In this document: piece by piece, positions 53,555 to 62,700 of the stretch
Position numbering within the stretch: position 1 is the stretch's first letter
Layout of the letters: every line of letters begins with the position of its first letter
Source: an uncultured Bacteroidales bacterium
GTDB taxonomy: Bacteria > Bacteroidota > Bacteroidia > Bacteroidales > Paludibacteraceae
Assembly: GCA_900319645.1 (NCBI GenBank)
Contig: ONPG01000004.1
Coordinates: 62,001 to 126,000, forward strand
Direction of reading: 5' to 3'
DNA length: 64,000 nt
The notes under the pieces: generated by a model
Database searches by the model: none
Told to the model about the DNA's origin: nothing
What the model saw: the letters and a program-made list of their open reading frames with translations, nothing else
Position numbers and translations under genes: made by a program

Positions 53555-53582
53555 TTCGAGCCTCTCGGGGGACACAAAAAGA
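53555..53582 (+). repeat. 28-bp direct repeat, copy 2 (isolated tRNA 3' end)
   Basis: It is identical to 53434-53461 without any recognisable 5' half of a tRNA. This pattern is what an attachment site or a deleted tandem tRNA would leave. Between the copies lie only 93 bases with no ORF. Confidence 0.8.
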
Positions 53583-53600
53583 GACGCAAAAATGCGTCTC
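53576..53600 (-). terminator. Terminator of the AmgK-MurU cluster
   Basis: Arms GAGACGC (53581-53587) and GCGTCTC (53594-53600). On the minus strand they are followed by TTTTTG. Located ten bases past the MurU-like stop. Confidence 0.8.
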
Positions 53601-53609
53601 TTCTTCGTT

Positions 53610-54377
53610 TTATAAGCTCTCCGCAAACCGTTCGGCTTCCTCAATTTGGTCTATCTTGCCCACATCCATCATTCGGTAGTCCGTCGGTAGGTAAGCGCGG
53701 AAGACCTCCTTTTCGCACAAGTTCAGGTAGAGGTCTATCAGCGAGAATTTCTCTCCTTTTTCCGCCACCACGGCGTCCATCTTCGAGAAAATCTTCGGAC
53801 TGAGAATCTGCATCCCGGAGAAAGCCAGTTTGCGTCTTTTCTCCACAGATGCACCGGCTGGTTTCACCTCGCCAGTTTTCACATTCGTCCATCCGCACAG
53901 ACGACCGTCTTCGTCAAAGAGCAAATAGCGTTGTGTCTCCCGCTCACTCACGACCAGCATGCCCAGCGTATCGCTCTCTGCTTTGCGCCACTCGGCTATG
54001 AATGCCTTCAGGTCTATATTGCTCAGGATATCCACATTGCAAACGAGAATGGGTTCTTCCTGTTTTTCGCCTGCGGACGAAGTTAGGAGCAGTTCTCCTG
54101 CTTTTCTCAGCCCACCGCCGGTCTCCAGCAGACAATCCCTCTCGTCGCTGACCTGTATTTCACACCCCCACCCTTTGTTCTCGCGGATGGCGTCTATTAT
54201 CATATCCGGGAAATGATGCACATTGACCACAATCTCCCGAATTCCCGCCTCGCGCAGTTTCTTCACCTGCCACTCTATCAAGCTCTTGCCAGCCAGTGGA
54301 ACCAACGCTTTCGGCATATTGTCAGTCAGCGGTTTGAGACGTGTACCCAGTCCCGCTGCAAAAATCATCGCTTTCAT
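53610..54377 (-). CDS. MurU-like nucleotidyltransferase
   Basis: The protein has 255 residues. The N-terminal nucleotide-binding motif MIFAAGLGTRLKPLTDNMPK and the pattern ALVPLAGKSLIEW identify a sugar-1-phosphate nucleotidyltransferase. VCNVDIL has the metal-binding aspartate and LETGGGL the sugar site. Its gene neighbour is an AmgK-like kinase, so the most likely reaction is UTP plus N-acetylmuramate 1-phosphate to UDP-MurNAc, the salvage route known from Pseudomonas. A mannose-1-phosphate specificity cannot be excluded on sequence alone. Confidence 0.85.
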   Translation of the reverse strand: MKAMIFAAGLGTRLKPLTDNMPKALVPLAGKSLIEWQVKKLREAGIREIVVNVHHFPDMIIDAIRENKGWGCEIQVSDERDCLLETGGGLRKAGELLLTSSAGEKQEEPILVCNVDILSNIDLKAFIAEWRKAESDTLGMLVVSERETQRYLLFDEDGRLCGWTNVKTGEVKPAGASVEKRRKLAFSGMQILSPKIFSKMDAVVAEKGEKFSLIDLYLNLCEKEVFRAYLPTDYRMMDVGKIDQIEEAERFAESL

Positions 54378-54380
54378 AGT

Positions 54381-54782
54381 TCACCAAGTCCTCTCTATTC
54401 CGCGTTCGCGGTGAATCAGGCGGATTGTTACCTCATATTTTTCTTTCAGGTGTTTTGCCAGATGTTCGGCGCAATAGACCGACCTGTGCTGTCCTCCGGT
54501 ACAACCGAAAGCCACCTGCAGATGTTCAAATCCACGCTCGATGAACCGCTCAGCGTGGTGGTCCACCAGTTTATATACACTCTCCAAAAACGTCAGTATC
54601 TCGCCGTCTTTCTCCAGAAAATCAATGACGGGCTGATCGAGTCCTGTCAGTTGTTTGTATTCTTCATACTTGCCGGGATTGTGCGTACTGCGGCAGTCGA
54701 ACACATAGCCGCCTCCGTTGCCGCTTTCGTCGCCGGGGATACCGCGTTTAAACGAGAAGGAGTAAATCGTTACTGATAGCAT
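54381..54782 (-). CDS. Free-standing RapZ C-terminal domain protein
   Basis: The protein has 133 residues, equal to the C-terminal half of RapZ (SFSFKRGIP at the start, VFDCRSTHNPGKY in the middle, VAFGCTGGQHRSVYCAEHLA near the end). The N-terminal P-loop domain of RapZ is absent. In E. coli this domain binds the GlmZ RNA and glucosamine-6-phosphate. The gene starts within the last 35 bases of the AmgK-like gene in another frame, so the two are translationally linked. A sensor of amino-sugar pools is inferred from this context. Confidence 0.88.
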   Translation of the reverse strand: MLSVTIYSFSFKRGIPGDESGNGGGYVFDCRSTHNPGKYEEYKQLTGLDQPVIDFLEKDGEILTFLESVYKLVDHHAERFIERGFEHLQVAFGCTGGQHRSVYCAEHLAKHLKEKYEVTIRLIHRERGIERTW

Positions 54783-55698
54783 AAATATAGGGGTATTCGT
54801 TTTGCAATTCGTTGTGCTTGGCGAAGAGTTCTTTCAGGTTTCGGATGGCATTGGGAATGGACTCCAAGAAATGGGGTTTGCGTTCGAAATAGCCTCTGTA
54901 GCCGTAGGCGCCGAGCACCTGCAAGGTCCTAAACAGCACAAAATGCGGCAGCGCAGCCCGCCATTCTGGTTCAGCCATATATGGCTGAAGCTGATGCAAT
55001 TCATTGAGATAGGCGTCGATCAGTTCGTCACGCAGAAACTCGGGGATATTCGCCTTCGCCTGCCAAAGAAACGACGCTACATCATACTGCGTCGGGCCTC
55101 TTCTTCCTCCCTGGAAATCAATAAAATACGGTTTTCCGTTCTTGATCATCACATTCCGGCTTTGCATGTCGCGATACAGGAAAGCCTCAGCCGGCTGCTC
55201 CAGGATTTTCGCCGTCAGGCGGTCAAAATCGTCCTCCAGTTTCGGCTCTGAGAACTCGATCTTCGTGCCCTTCAAAAAGCAGTATTTCCAATAGTTCAGA
55301 TCCCATCGGACAGCGCGTTCGTCCATACTCGGAACAGGGAAACAGACACTCCAGTCCAAGTTCTCCGCTCCTTTTATTTGTATGTGCGCGAGCGCGCGTA
55401 TAGTCTTTTCCAGCAGCGCTTTCTCTTCTGGGAGGAAAGTCCCTGTCTCTCTACCGTGTTGGATAGCCTCGAACAGCAAGGTGTTGCCCAAGTCCTCCTG
55501 GGTATAACTCATCTCGTCCTCACTCACCCACAACACGTGCGGAACCGGCAGCCCCTTCGCCTCGAAATGACGTGCCAGATAAATAAATGCACGATTCTCT
55601 TCGCGGTTGGTTCCCACGACACGGATGATGCTATGCCCTTCGGCGTCCGTCTCCCGCGTATAAACCCGGTTCGATCCCTGTTGTACGATATTTCCCAT
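54748..55698 (-). CDS. AmgK-like aminoglycoside-phosphotransferase-fold sugar kinase
   Basis: The protein has 316 residues. The kinase fold shows YTQEDLGNTLLFE (hinge), the catalytic loop FLYRDMQSRNVMI and the metal-binding DFQGGRRGPTQYD, which match AmgK and related kinases rather than antibiotic-resistance enzymes. AmgK phosphorylates N-acetylmuramate and N-acetylglucosamine at the anomeric position, producing the substrate of MurU encoded two genes further on. It is preceded by the lipid kinase gene, with a 46-base gap containing a weak GTACAAAG-type repeat. Confidence 0.88.
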   Translation of the reverse strand: MGNIVQQGSNRVYTRETDAEGHSIIRVVGTNREENRAFIYLARHFEAKGLPVPHVLWVSEDEMSYTQEDLGNTLLFEAIQHGRETGTFLPEEKALLEKTIRALAHIQIKGAENLDWSVCFPVPSMDERAVRWDLNYWKYCFLKGTKIEFSEPKLEDDFDRLTAKILEQPAEAFLYRDMQSRNVMIKNGKPYFIDFQGGRRGPTQYDVASFLWQAKANIPEFLRDELIDAYLNELHQLQPYMAEPEWRAALPHFVLFRTLQVLGAYGYRGYFERKPHFLESIPNAIRNLKELFAKHNELQNEYPYIYAISNDLLLLV

Positions 55699-55744
55699 CT
55701 TCCTTTATTGCTTTGTACCTGATACTTTGACCCTTAGTACTTTC

Positions 55745-56668
55745 TTACACCCTGAATTGCAACGCATTGTGCAGGCACGTCACTTTGCACGGGCCGATAA
55801 TATTCTCCAGTATGCCGTCCGCCTCAAACAGGATATGTTTGCGGTAACTGATCTCGATCTCTTTGCCCACGAGCGGATAGATAAATGGCAAGTCGGTCAG
55901 GTGACCGTTGTACAGTTTCGGCAGGGCTTTGAGGATCTGCTTGAAAGTCGGTTTCTTGACGAACATCGCGTGGAAGATTCCGTCTTGCGGATCCGCCTCG
56001 GGGTTCTGGCGTATTCCGCCGCCCGAGAAAGGTCCGTTTCCCACGTTCATCGTGAAAAGCTGGTCGTTCACCGCCTCTTTGCCATCGACCGTCAGAACCA
56101 TGTGTTGGGGTTTGTGCTCCACAATAGCGGCAATGAGTCCGAACAGATAATTGACGTGGTGGCTGCCGATATAGTATTTCAGCGCCTCCGCTTTCTTGCA
56201 GCACAGCGGATCGACGCCGAAGCCGACCGAGTTGATAAAATAACGGTGATGGGCGATACCGTTGCGCCAATAGGTGACACACCCGATGTCTATCGGATGG
56301 CCTTCGCCTTCAAAAAACCGCCGCAGACTCTCTTTGAAATCTTTCGTCAGGTTCCAATATCTACCCCAGTCGTTTCCCGTACCGCGGGGCATCAGACCTA
56401 TCTGGATTCCGGCGCGCTGCTCTGCGCTTATCTCCGCACGCATGATGCCGTTCACAGCCTCGCTCAGCGTGCCATCGCCGCCTAAGACCAGAATCTCGTC
56501 GTAGCCTTTCTCCGCCAACTCGCGGGCCAACTCTATTGCGTGGCCTGCATATTTCGTCACACGATACGCAAACGGCTGATGCCTTTTTCTGAGCAAACGC
56601 CACAGATAGACGCGCTGTGCGCGGAAGGCTCTTTTGCCGGATTTGGGATTGATAATTATTCCTAACAT
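55745..56668 (-). CDS. Diacylglycerol-kinase-family lipid kinase
   Basis: The protein has 307 residues. The DAGK catalytic domain begins MLGIIINPKSGKR, with the nucleotide motif VLGGDGTLSEAVNGI and PRGTGNDWGRYW, typical of the YegS/BmrU/DgkB family. The C-terminal part holds GGGIRQNPEADPQDGIFH, also diagnostic. It phosphorylates diacylglycerol or a related lipid to recycle it into phospholipid synthesis. It is first in a four-gene group ending with MurU. The promoter at 56715-56746 overlaps the terminator of the upstream ribosomal operon. Confidence 0.92.
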   Translation of the reverse strand: MLGIIINPKSGKRAFRAQRVYLWRLLRKRHQPFAYRVTKYAGHAIELARELAEKGYDEILVLGGDGTLSEAVNGIMRAEISAEQRAGIQIGLMPRGTGNDWGRYWNLTKDFKESLRRFFEGEGHPIDIGCVTYWRNGIAHHRYFINSVGFGVDPLCCKKAEALKYYIGSHHVNYLFGLIAAIVEHKPQHMVLTVDGKEAVNDQLFTMNVGNGPFSGGGIRQNPEADPQDGIFHAMFVKKPTFKQILKALPKLYNGHLTDLPFIYPLVGKEIEISYRKHILFEADGILENIIGPCKVTCLHNALQFRV

Positions 56669-56714
56669 GGTATTATTAACGATTGGACGATTTACGATTT
56701 ACAATTCGCGGGTG

Positions 56715-56746
56715 CAAAATTACACAAAAAAATCGACATACGCAAA
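56715..56746 (-). promoter_or_regulatory. Promoter of the lipid kinase-MurU group
   Basis: The minus strand reads TTTGCGTATGTC (56735-56746) and TAATTTTG (56715-56722). The -33 element is also one arm of the terminator 56726-56763. Confidence 0.8.
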
Positions 56747-56763
56747 TGTATGTCGATTTTTTC
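56726..56763 (-). terminator. Terminator of the L28-L33-DUF4295 operon
   Basis: Arms CGACATAC (56734-56741) and GTATGTCG (56748-56755) with A/T-rich extensions form a 15-bp stem. On the minus strand it is followed by a U run. Confidence 0.85.
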
Positions 56764-56801
56764 ATCAGTTTCCTTTCAGATTTCAGTTTTTCACCGTCCT
56801 C

Positions 56802-56954
56802 TTATTTGAAGAACTCGTTCACTTTCTCGTTCAGCACGATCTCCTCTTGGAAGATATAAGCACCGGTCTTGGGCGATTTCACCATCTTGATGCACTTGCT
56901 GTGTGCGCGACCGGAATTACCTGTTTGCAGGGTTGCAACCGCTTTCTTTGCCAT
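56802..56954 (-). CDS. DUF4295 small protein
   Basis: The protein has 50 residues: MAKKAVATLQTGNSGR at the start, KMVKSPKTGAYIFQEE in the middle and NEKVNEFFK at the end. It is the DUF4295 family, encoded throughout Bacteroidetes after rpmB and rpmG, as here. It has no cysteine pairs and is strongly basic, so it is probably a ribosome-associated protein. Its position in the ribosomal operon and conserved gene order support this. Confidence 0.9.
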   Translation of the reverse strand: MAKKAVATLQTGNSGRAHSKCIKMVKSPKTGAYIFQEEIVLNEKVNEFFK

Positions 56955-56986
56955 AGTTCTAAGCCTTTCTCAAATTTAGTGGTTAA

Positions 56987-57175
56987 TTACTTAATCTCCT
57001 TGTGAATCGTGTACTTCTTCAGATAGGGATTGTACTTCTTGAGTTCCAAACGGTCCGGAGTGTTCTTGCGGTTCTTGGTGGTGATGTAACGACTCATTCC
57101 GGGAACTCCGCTGGCTTTCTGTTCTGTGCACTCCAGGATGACCTGAACGCGCGCTTCTTTAGCTTTCTTTGCCAT
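56987..57175 (-). CDS. rpmG: 50S ribosomal protein L33
   Basis: The protein has 62 residues starting [18 protein letters not shown], followed by [20 protein letters not shown], the L33 core. It has only the cysteine in LECTE and not the paired CxxC motifs, so it is the zinc-free form of L33. It is second in the operon, 18 bases after rpmB. Confidence 0.97.
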   Translation of the reverse strand: MAKKAKEARVQVILECTEQKASGVPGMSRYITTKNRKNTPDRLELKKYNPYLKKYTIHKEIK

Positions 57176-57193
57176 TGCTTTACTCCTTTCGTT

Positions 57194-57427
57194 TTAGAGA
57201 TAGCCCTTCTCGGCTGCCTGCTTCAAGGCGTTGTCGAGGCCTATCTTGTTAATTGTTCTCAGACCGGCTGCACTCACGTTCAGCTCGATCCATGCATCCT
57301 GTTCTACCCAGTAGAACTTGCGGCGGAAGAGGTTCACGTCGAAGCTCCTCTTGGTATGGCGCTTCGAGTGCGACACATTGCAGCCGCCCATGGCTTTCTT
57401 GCCTGTAATTTGACAAATCTTTGACAT
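57194..57427 (-). CDS. rpmB: 50S ribosomal protein L28
   Basis: The protein has 77 residues from the ATG at 57427 ([20 protein letters not shown]). It has the L28 signatures [17 protein letters not shown] and [14 protein letters not shown]. The longer frame to 57454 is ignored because homology begins at MSKICQ. Its transcript has a leader of about 150 bases from the promoter at 57589-57621, long for this genome and possibly used for feedback control by a ribosomal protein. Confidence 0.97.
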   Translation of the reverse strand: MSKICQITGKKAMGGCNVSHSKRHTKRSFDVNLFRRKFYWVEQDAWIELNVSAAGLRTINKIGLDNALKQAAEKGYL

Positions 57428-57588
57428 TGTAGTATATATTTTATATTTTTCCAAATCCCAAGACGAACGATGCGCGTTCGCCTAACCCAGAGCGTTTCCA
57501 CACACCCTGTTCTCATAACCCACTCATCCTCAACACAATACATATAGACCCGCCCATATACTCAGTCTATTCCACACAAAATTTCGTG

Positions 57589-57621
57589 CAAAATTACTAC
57601 AAATTTTTCAAATATGCAAAT
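57589..57621 (-). promoter_or_regulatory. Promoter of the L28-L33 operon
   Basis: The minus strand reads TTTGCATATT (57611-57620) and TAATTTTG (57589-57596). In 57428-57588 I see no other feature than the presumed leader. Confidence 0.75.
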
Positions 57622-57716
57622 TTTTTTGCAATTATTTTGATATTTAGTGTCATTTTTCGTTTTTCTGGTACTTTTTCGCAACTACACATGACATTTTTAA
57701 TAATTTCGCCCGGATA

Positions 57717-57748
57717 TTTGTGTATTTCATTTTTTTTCACTACCTTTG
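57717..57748 (+). promoter_or_regulatory. Promoter of the SulP gene
   Basis: TTTG at 57717-57720 and TACCTTTG at 57741-57748, spaced 20 bases. It lies 37 bases before the ATG. The extended -33 element (GCATATGTC) is absent here. Confidence 0.75.
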
Positions 57749-57784
57749 CACCCGTTTTTTTGAAAGGTACAAACAATCACAAAC

Positions 57785-59518
57785 ATGCAATTCTCACTTC
57801 GCGAAGTTTTCGCACCTAAATTATTTAGCACGCTCGCGCACTACACACGCGCGCAATTTGCCCAAGACGCTCTCGCCGGCATCATCGTCGGTATCGTAGC
57901 TATCCCGCTTGCCATCGCCTTCGGTATCTCTTCCGGAGTCGGCCCCACTGAAGGACTTGTCACGGCCATCATCGCCGGATTCATCATCTCTCTTCTTGGC
58001 GGCAGCAAAGTGCAGATAGGCGGTCCCACCGGCGCTTTTATTGTCATCATCTACGGCATCATCCAGCAGTATGGTCTTGCCGGACTGACTATCGCCACGA
58101 TTATGGCAGGTATCATCCTCATTGTTATGGGTTTGTTCCACCTCGGCTCGGTCATCAAGTTCGTCCCCTATCCGGTTATTGTCGGATTCACAGCGGGTAT
58201 AGCCGTCACGATTTTCTCCACCCAGATGAACGATTTCTTCGGTCTCTGTCTGACCGACGTACCGGCGAACTTCATCGACAAATGGATCTATTACGCCAAC
58301 CATTTTCACCCCAACTGGTGGGCATTCGGCATAGGCCTTTTCTCGCTTTTGGTATGTATCGGTATGCCGTATATCACCAAGCGTATTCCCGGTTCGCTGG
58401 CGGCGATCATCTTCGCCACGGTGGCAGTCTGGTTGCTCAAAATGTATGCACCGGAGTCCTGGGGAATAGCTTCGCTCCAGACTATCAGCGACCTTTACGC
58501 GCTGCCGCAAGGTATTCCGGCTCCTCATGTGCCGTCACTTGATCTGGCGGACGGCGAATCGGTCTTCTCGCTGATCCAACGACTCTTCCCTTCGGCATTC
58601 ACCATCGCTATGCTCGGAGCTATCGAATCGCTGCTCTCCGCGATGGTGGCAGACGGTGTGATCGGCGACAAGCACAACTCCAACACCGAACTGATTGCAC
58701 AGGGCGTTGCCAACGTCGTTGTGCCTTTCTTCGGAGGTATTCCCGCTACGGGTGCCATCGCGCGAACGATGACCAATATCAACAACGGCGGACGCACCCC
58801 TGTCGCCGGCATCATCCACGCCGTGGTTCTGCTGCTCGTTCTCTTGTTCCTCGGCTCGCTCGTCGGCATGATTCCCATGGCTTGCCTCGCAGCGGTATTG
58901 ATTATGGTCAGCTACGGCATGTCCGGCTGGCGCACGATTGTCGGACTTTGCAAACACCCTTCACGCGACTTGTGGGTATTGCTTATCACGTTCTTCCTGA
59001 CCGTCATCTTCGACCTGACAGTAGCTATCGAGATCGGCATTCTCCTTGCGCTCGTACTCTTCCTGATGCGAACGAGCGAAGAGACCCATATCCGCACGTT
59101 CCACCACGAGATCGACCCCAACGAAGATACCGATGTCCAATCCAACCTCGAGCACCTCACTATTCCTGAGCGCGTGGAGGTCTATGAAATCGACGGTCCG
59201 TATTTCTTCGGTATTGCCAACCGTTTTGACGACATTATGGGACGTGTCTCCACCGAGAAATACCCGATTCGTATCATCCGAATGCGTAAGGTGCCTTTTG
59301 TGGACTCCACGGCGATGCACAACCTGGAGATGCTTATCCAGCGTTCTCACCGCGAGGGCACGACCATCATCCTCTCCGGTGTCAAGGAGCACGTACACCA
59401 CCAACTCCTCAAAGGCGGCATTGAGCAGATGATGAATCCGGACAATATCTGCCCGAATATCCACGTGGCTCTCCACCGCGCCGAGCATCTCCTTCAGGAA
59501 CTCGACGGCAAAAAGTAA
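57785..59518 (+). CDS. SulP-family anion transporter with STAS domain
   Basis: The protein has 577 residues. It has about 12-14 membrane segments in residues 30-440. GIIVGIVAIPLAIAFGI and GGPTGAFIVIIYGI are the substrate-site repeats of the SulP/SLC26 fold, and PFFGGIPATGAIARTMTN is the other conserved part. The C-terminal STAS domain (about 455-565) has VEVYEIDGPYFFG and the key region MRKVPFVDSTAMHNLEML. Family members exchange or take up sulfate, bicarbonate or dicarboxylates; the substrate is not determined here. It has its own promoter, and a two-way terminator separates it from the surface-protein gene. Confidence 0.95.
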   Translation: MQFSLREVFAPKLFSTLAHYTRAQFAQDALAGIIVGIVAIPLAIAFGISSGVGPTEGLVTAIIAGFIISLLGGSKVQIGGPTGAFIVIIYGIIQQYGLAGLTIATIMAGIILIVMGLFHLGSVIKFVPYPVIVGFTAGIAVTIFSTQMNDFFGLCLTDVPANFIDKWIYYANHFHPNWWAFGIGLFSLLVCIGMPYITKRIPGSLAAIIFATVAVWLLKMYAPESWGIASLQTISDLYALPQGIPAPHVPSLDLADGESVFSLIQRLFPSAFTIAMLGAIESLLSAMVADGVIGDKHNSNTELIAQGVANVVVPFFGGIPATGAIARTMTNINNGGRTPVAGIIHAVVLLLVLLFLGSLVGMIPMACLAAVLIMVSYGMSGWRTIVGLCKHPSRDLWVLLITFFLTVIFDLTVAIEIGILLALVLFLMRTSEETHIRTFHHEIDPNEDTDVQSNLEHLTIPERVEVYEIDGPYFFGIANRFDDIMGRVSTEKYPIRIIRMRKVPFVDSTAMHNLEMLIQRSHREGTTIILSGVKEHVHHQLLKGGIEQMMNPDNICPNIHVALHRAEHLLQELDGKK

Positions 59519-59631
59519 AAGGTAAAATTCTCCTCCCTCCTTGTGTTTCTCAATACCACATCGTTACCACTACGCAGGGTCGGAGCACAATTATTCATTT
59601 TTTCCTTTCAATTTCCCATTGCCCTACCATA

Positions 59632-59660
59632 AAGCGGAGCGCCCATTGAGCGCTCCGCTT
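59632..59660. terminator. Bidirectional terminator
   Basis: Perfect 11-bp arms AAGCGGAGCGC and GCGCTCCGCTT enclose a seven-base loop. It lies between the convergent SulP and surface-protein genes. Plus-strand T-run TTTTTC follows after a short gap. Confidence 0.8.
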
Positions 59661-59745
59661 CCCGATTTTTCAAATTAGATGCAGATTATTAAAACTTGGC
59701 TTGGGAATTCCTTTGTACTTTGTTCATTCATCATCTATTTGTACA

Positions 59746-62700
59746 TCACTTCACGGCTTGTCCGGTTAATGTATATACTTTCTCGCCGCGGAGGATGAAG
59801 ATCTGGCCGTTGCGCAGAACTTTCTGAGCAGAAGTACCTGTCTTGATGTTGCTGATAGCAGTCAGAGTTGTTTTCTCGAAGGTGGCGGTATAGGTTGCAT
59901 CTTCGGTAGCGATCACGATCTCCGGTGTCCAACCTTTGAAGGAGTAACTAAACTCTTCGTCATTCGGACGAGTAGGCTGTTCGCCTGTATATTCAGGCAG
60001 GGTGTTTTCTGCTACCGGCGAAGACTGCAACTCGGTGCCATCCCAGTTAACGAACGTGATTACGTAGGTCGGCGGAGTATAAGTGCCACTGGTTGTAAAG
60101 CTTTGCTCGGAGCCGTAGTAGATCTGGTCACCCACTTTTGCATATGCACGGTATTTATAGATGGTTCCTGCGTCAAGATCTGTGAGCGATACGCGCATGT
60201 TGATGCCGCTGGCTTTTACAAACACATGCTCGCCCAATGCCGCAGGCTTACGTGCCGGAGCATTTGCTCCGTTGTTAGCCCGGCTTTCCGCCCAGTATTC
60301 AAATCCCTGCTCGGTAAAGTCCTCCGATCCGGCCAATGCATAACCGCTGATGATTGCCGATGTCTCCGTGATAGCCGAAGCCGTATAGGTATAGAGCACA
60401 GGATCAAACTCCACCGTCACGTCGCCCGTGAAGATATACTGCCAATCGCCGTAGTACATATTGCCTGCCGTGGACTGATAGAACGCGCGGTATTTATAAT
60501 ATACGTCGTCTTTGAGGTTCTTCAGTCGTCCTGCCATCTGTCCCGAAGCAACCGGGCAATAGACTTTCGTACCCGCCATGCTTTCCGGTGCATTCTCGCG
60601 TTTCCACTCAAATCCGCAGTTTGTCTCCACATCGGACATATTAGTCTCCGCAAACAGCAACGCCGTCGAACTCGACACCGCCTTCGATTCCTTGGTCGTC
60701 AGTTCCAGCGCAGTGGTTTTGAAAGAGCAACTCAGCACATCGCTGTCACCCTCTGCTGTAATAACATAGAAAGGCACATTGGAATAAGTACTATTAGGCT
60801 CCAATCCTATATATTCCAATATATTCCCTGCCGTAGATTCTCCTTCTACAATTCCACAGGAAGCAATGTGATTAACCTCATCTCCTGCTCCCAAAGTGAT
60901 AGTTGCAGATGTTGCCCCTGTCGTGGAAGAAATGTGTGACGGATTGATAACACGCAACTTGTAGTTTTTCCAATAATTATCTGCTTTATATAGACTCAAC
61001 GAGCCATAAGGCACATAAATAACGGCATTGCTTGTCAAACCGATGTCGTATGCATTTAAAGGAGTCTTTGATTCCAAAGTAACGGTTGTGATGTTATTAC
61101 AGCCATAAAAAGCGTCATAGCCAATGCCGGTTACTTGATATTCTTCATCACCGTATGTAATTGTTTGTGGAACGGTTATATTGCCCGAGTATTCATTGTT
61201 ATAATCAATACATGATGTCCCACGATAGGTAAGTGTGGCTGTATGATTTAGGTTATCTAATAAGTAGTACTGATTTTTTATTCTTATCCCAAGCTGGTTA
61301 ATTGTAATATTTTTAACTACAGAATCATTGCATTCTTCGCTATAGAAAGCCAGTCTATATTCCCCACCTTTTAACCCTGTAGTCGAGCCATTCTTCTTGC
61401 CATTTATAGTATAATAGTCATATTTATAGTCCTTGTTTTCTGATACCGTCCATGATATAGAACCAGTATTCGGAGTGTCATAGACATCCTTTACCATAAA
61501 TTTAAAAGCGTAAAATGGTGCCACTCGTTTCCATAGAACGGAAATTGTTATCGTGCTATCACATCCTTCAACCGTTGTAAATGAGCGTGTCCATGTCTGC
61601 CTAGTGTTGGGCGTTTTTTGTATTGTACATTGAACTCCGTCAACGACCAACTCTTCACCATAGCAAAGAGTTGTGTCAGGCAAAACGATATTATATGCTC
61701 CTTCTACTGCGTACATGCAATTATCCAATGCATGCGAACCTATTTCTGTTTTGCAATTCTTTAAGGTGATTTCTGCTTTATTCATTCCTGCGCATAAGTA
61801 CGCAGGAATATATTCTACCTCATCTCCGATCGTAAAAGAAGTTATTTGCGACCTTAGGTCGTAGTTCTGGTATGATGAACTTGATGAATAGTAGTAAAAA
61901 GGAGTAGAAGTACTCTTAAAATCATTACAATGTACGGCATTCCATTTAATGGAGGTCAAATCACTGCAACTACAAAAAGCCATCTCACCAATATTCGTAA
62001 TGCTGTTGGGAATGGTAATGGAAGTTAGATTGTAACACCATGCGAAAGCCTCTCTACCAATGCTTGTAACACCACTAGGAATGGTTACAGTGGTCAGACT
62101 CAAGCATCGATAGAAAGCATAATTCCCGATGCTTGTGATGCCATTCGGAATAACTAGATTGGTTATCTCCGTTTCATTCATAAACAAATGTCGTGCACAA
62201 TTTAATGGGTTGGAAGTATAATCGGCAAACTCTATTTTACACCATGCAGCAATATCTTTAATTACAACACTGACCAAACTATCGCAACCGAAGAAAGCAC
62301 TACTTCCAATGCTTGTTATGCAGTTGGGTATTACTACTGAAGTTATATCACAATCTTTAAACGCATTATTACTTATAGATGTTACGGCATATGCTTCATC
62401 TGCAATGATTATTGAATCCGGGACTATTAATTTATTGCTAACTTGATTATTTTCAGCGACTTGTACCTCATGTAATAAATGATCAATATTATAAAACAAA
62501 TCTCCGTTTTTAATGCGTTTCCCTATCCTGAGATTAATATTTCTACCTAGTGAATTAGTAGCATTGATTGATATATAGCCCCCTTCATAAACGATCATTT
62601 CACCAGAAATAAGAAACCAGACTTTTTCTGCATAGTTTGAAGACAAGTTGATAAAAGCAAAAAATGAAGGTGATAGGTAGTCCGCATATTCACCAGCATA

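Noticed and set aside
53330-53803. Plus-strand frame of 157 codons over tRNA-Lys and its repeat
   Set aside because: It runs through a tRNA, two terminators and the antisense of the MurU-like gene.
54748-54782. Possible frameshift between the AmgK-like and RapZ-C genes
   Set aside because: Both proteins are complete at their conserved ends, so the 35-base overlap is a normal translational overlap and not a sequencing error or a split gene.
54748-55698. Aminoglycoside resistance gene
   Set aside because: The kinase motifs and the neighbouring RapZ-C and MurU-like genes point to the AmgK type sugar kinase. Nothing indicates a drug substrate.
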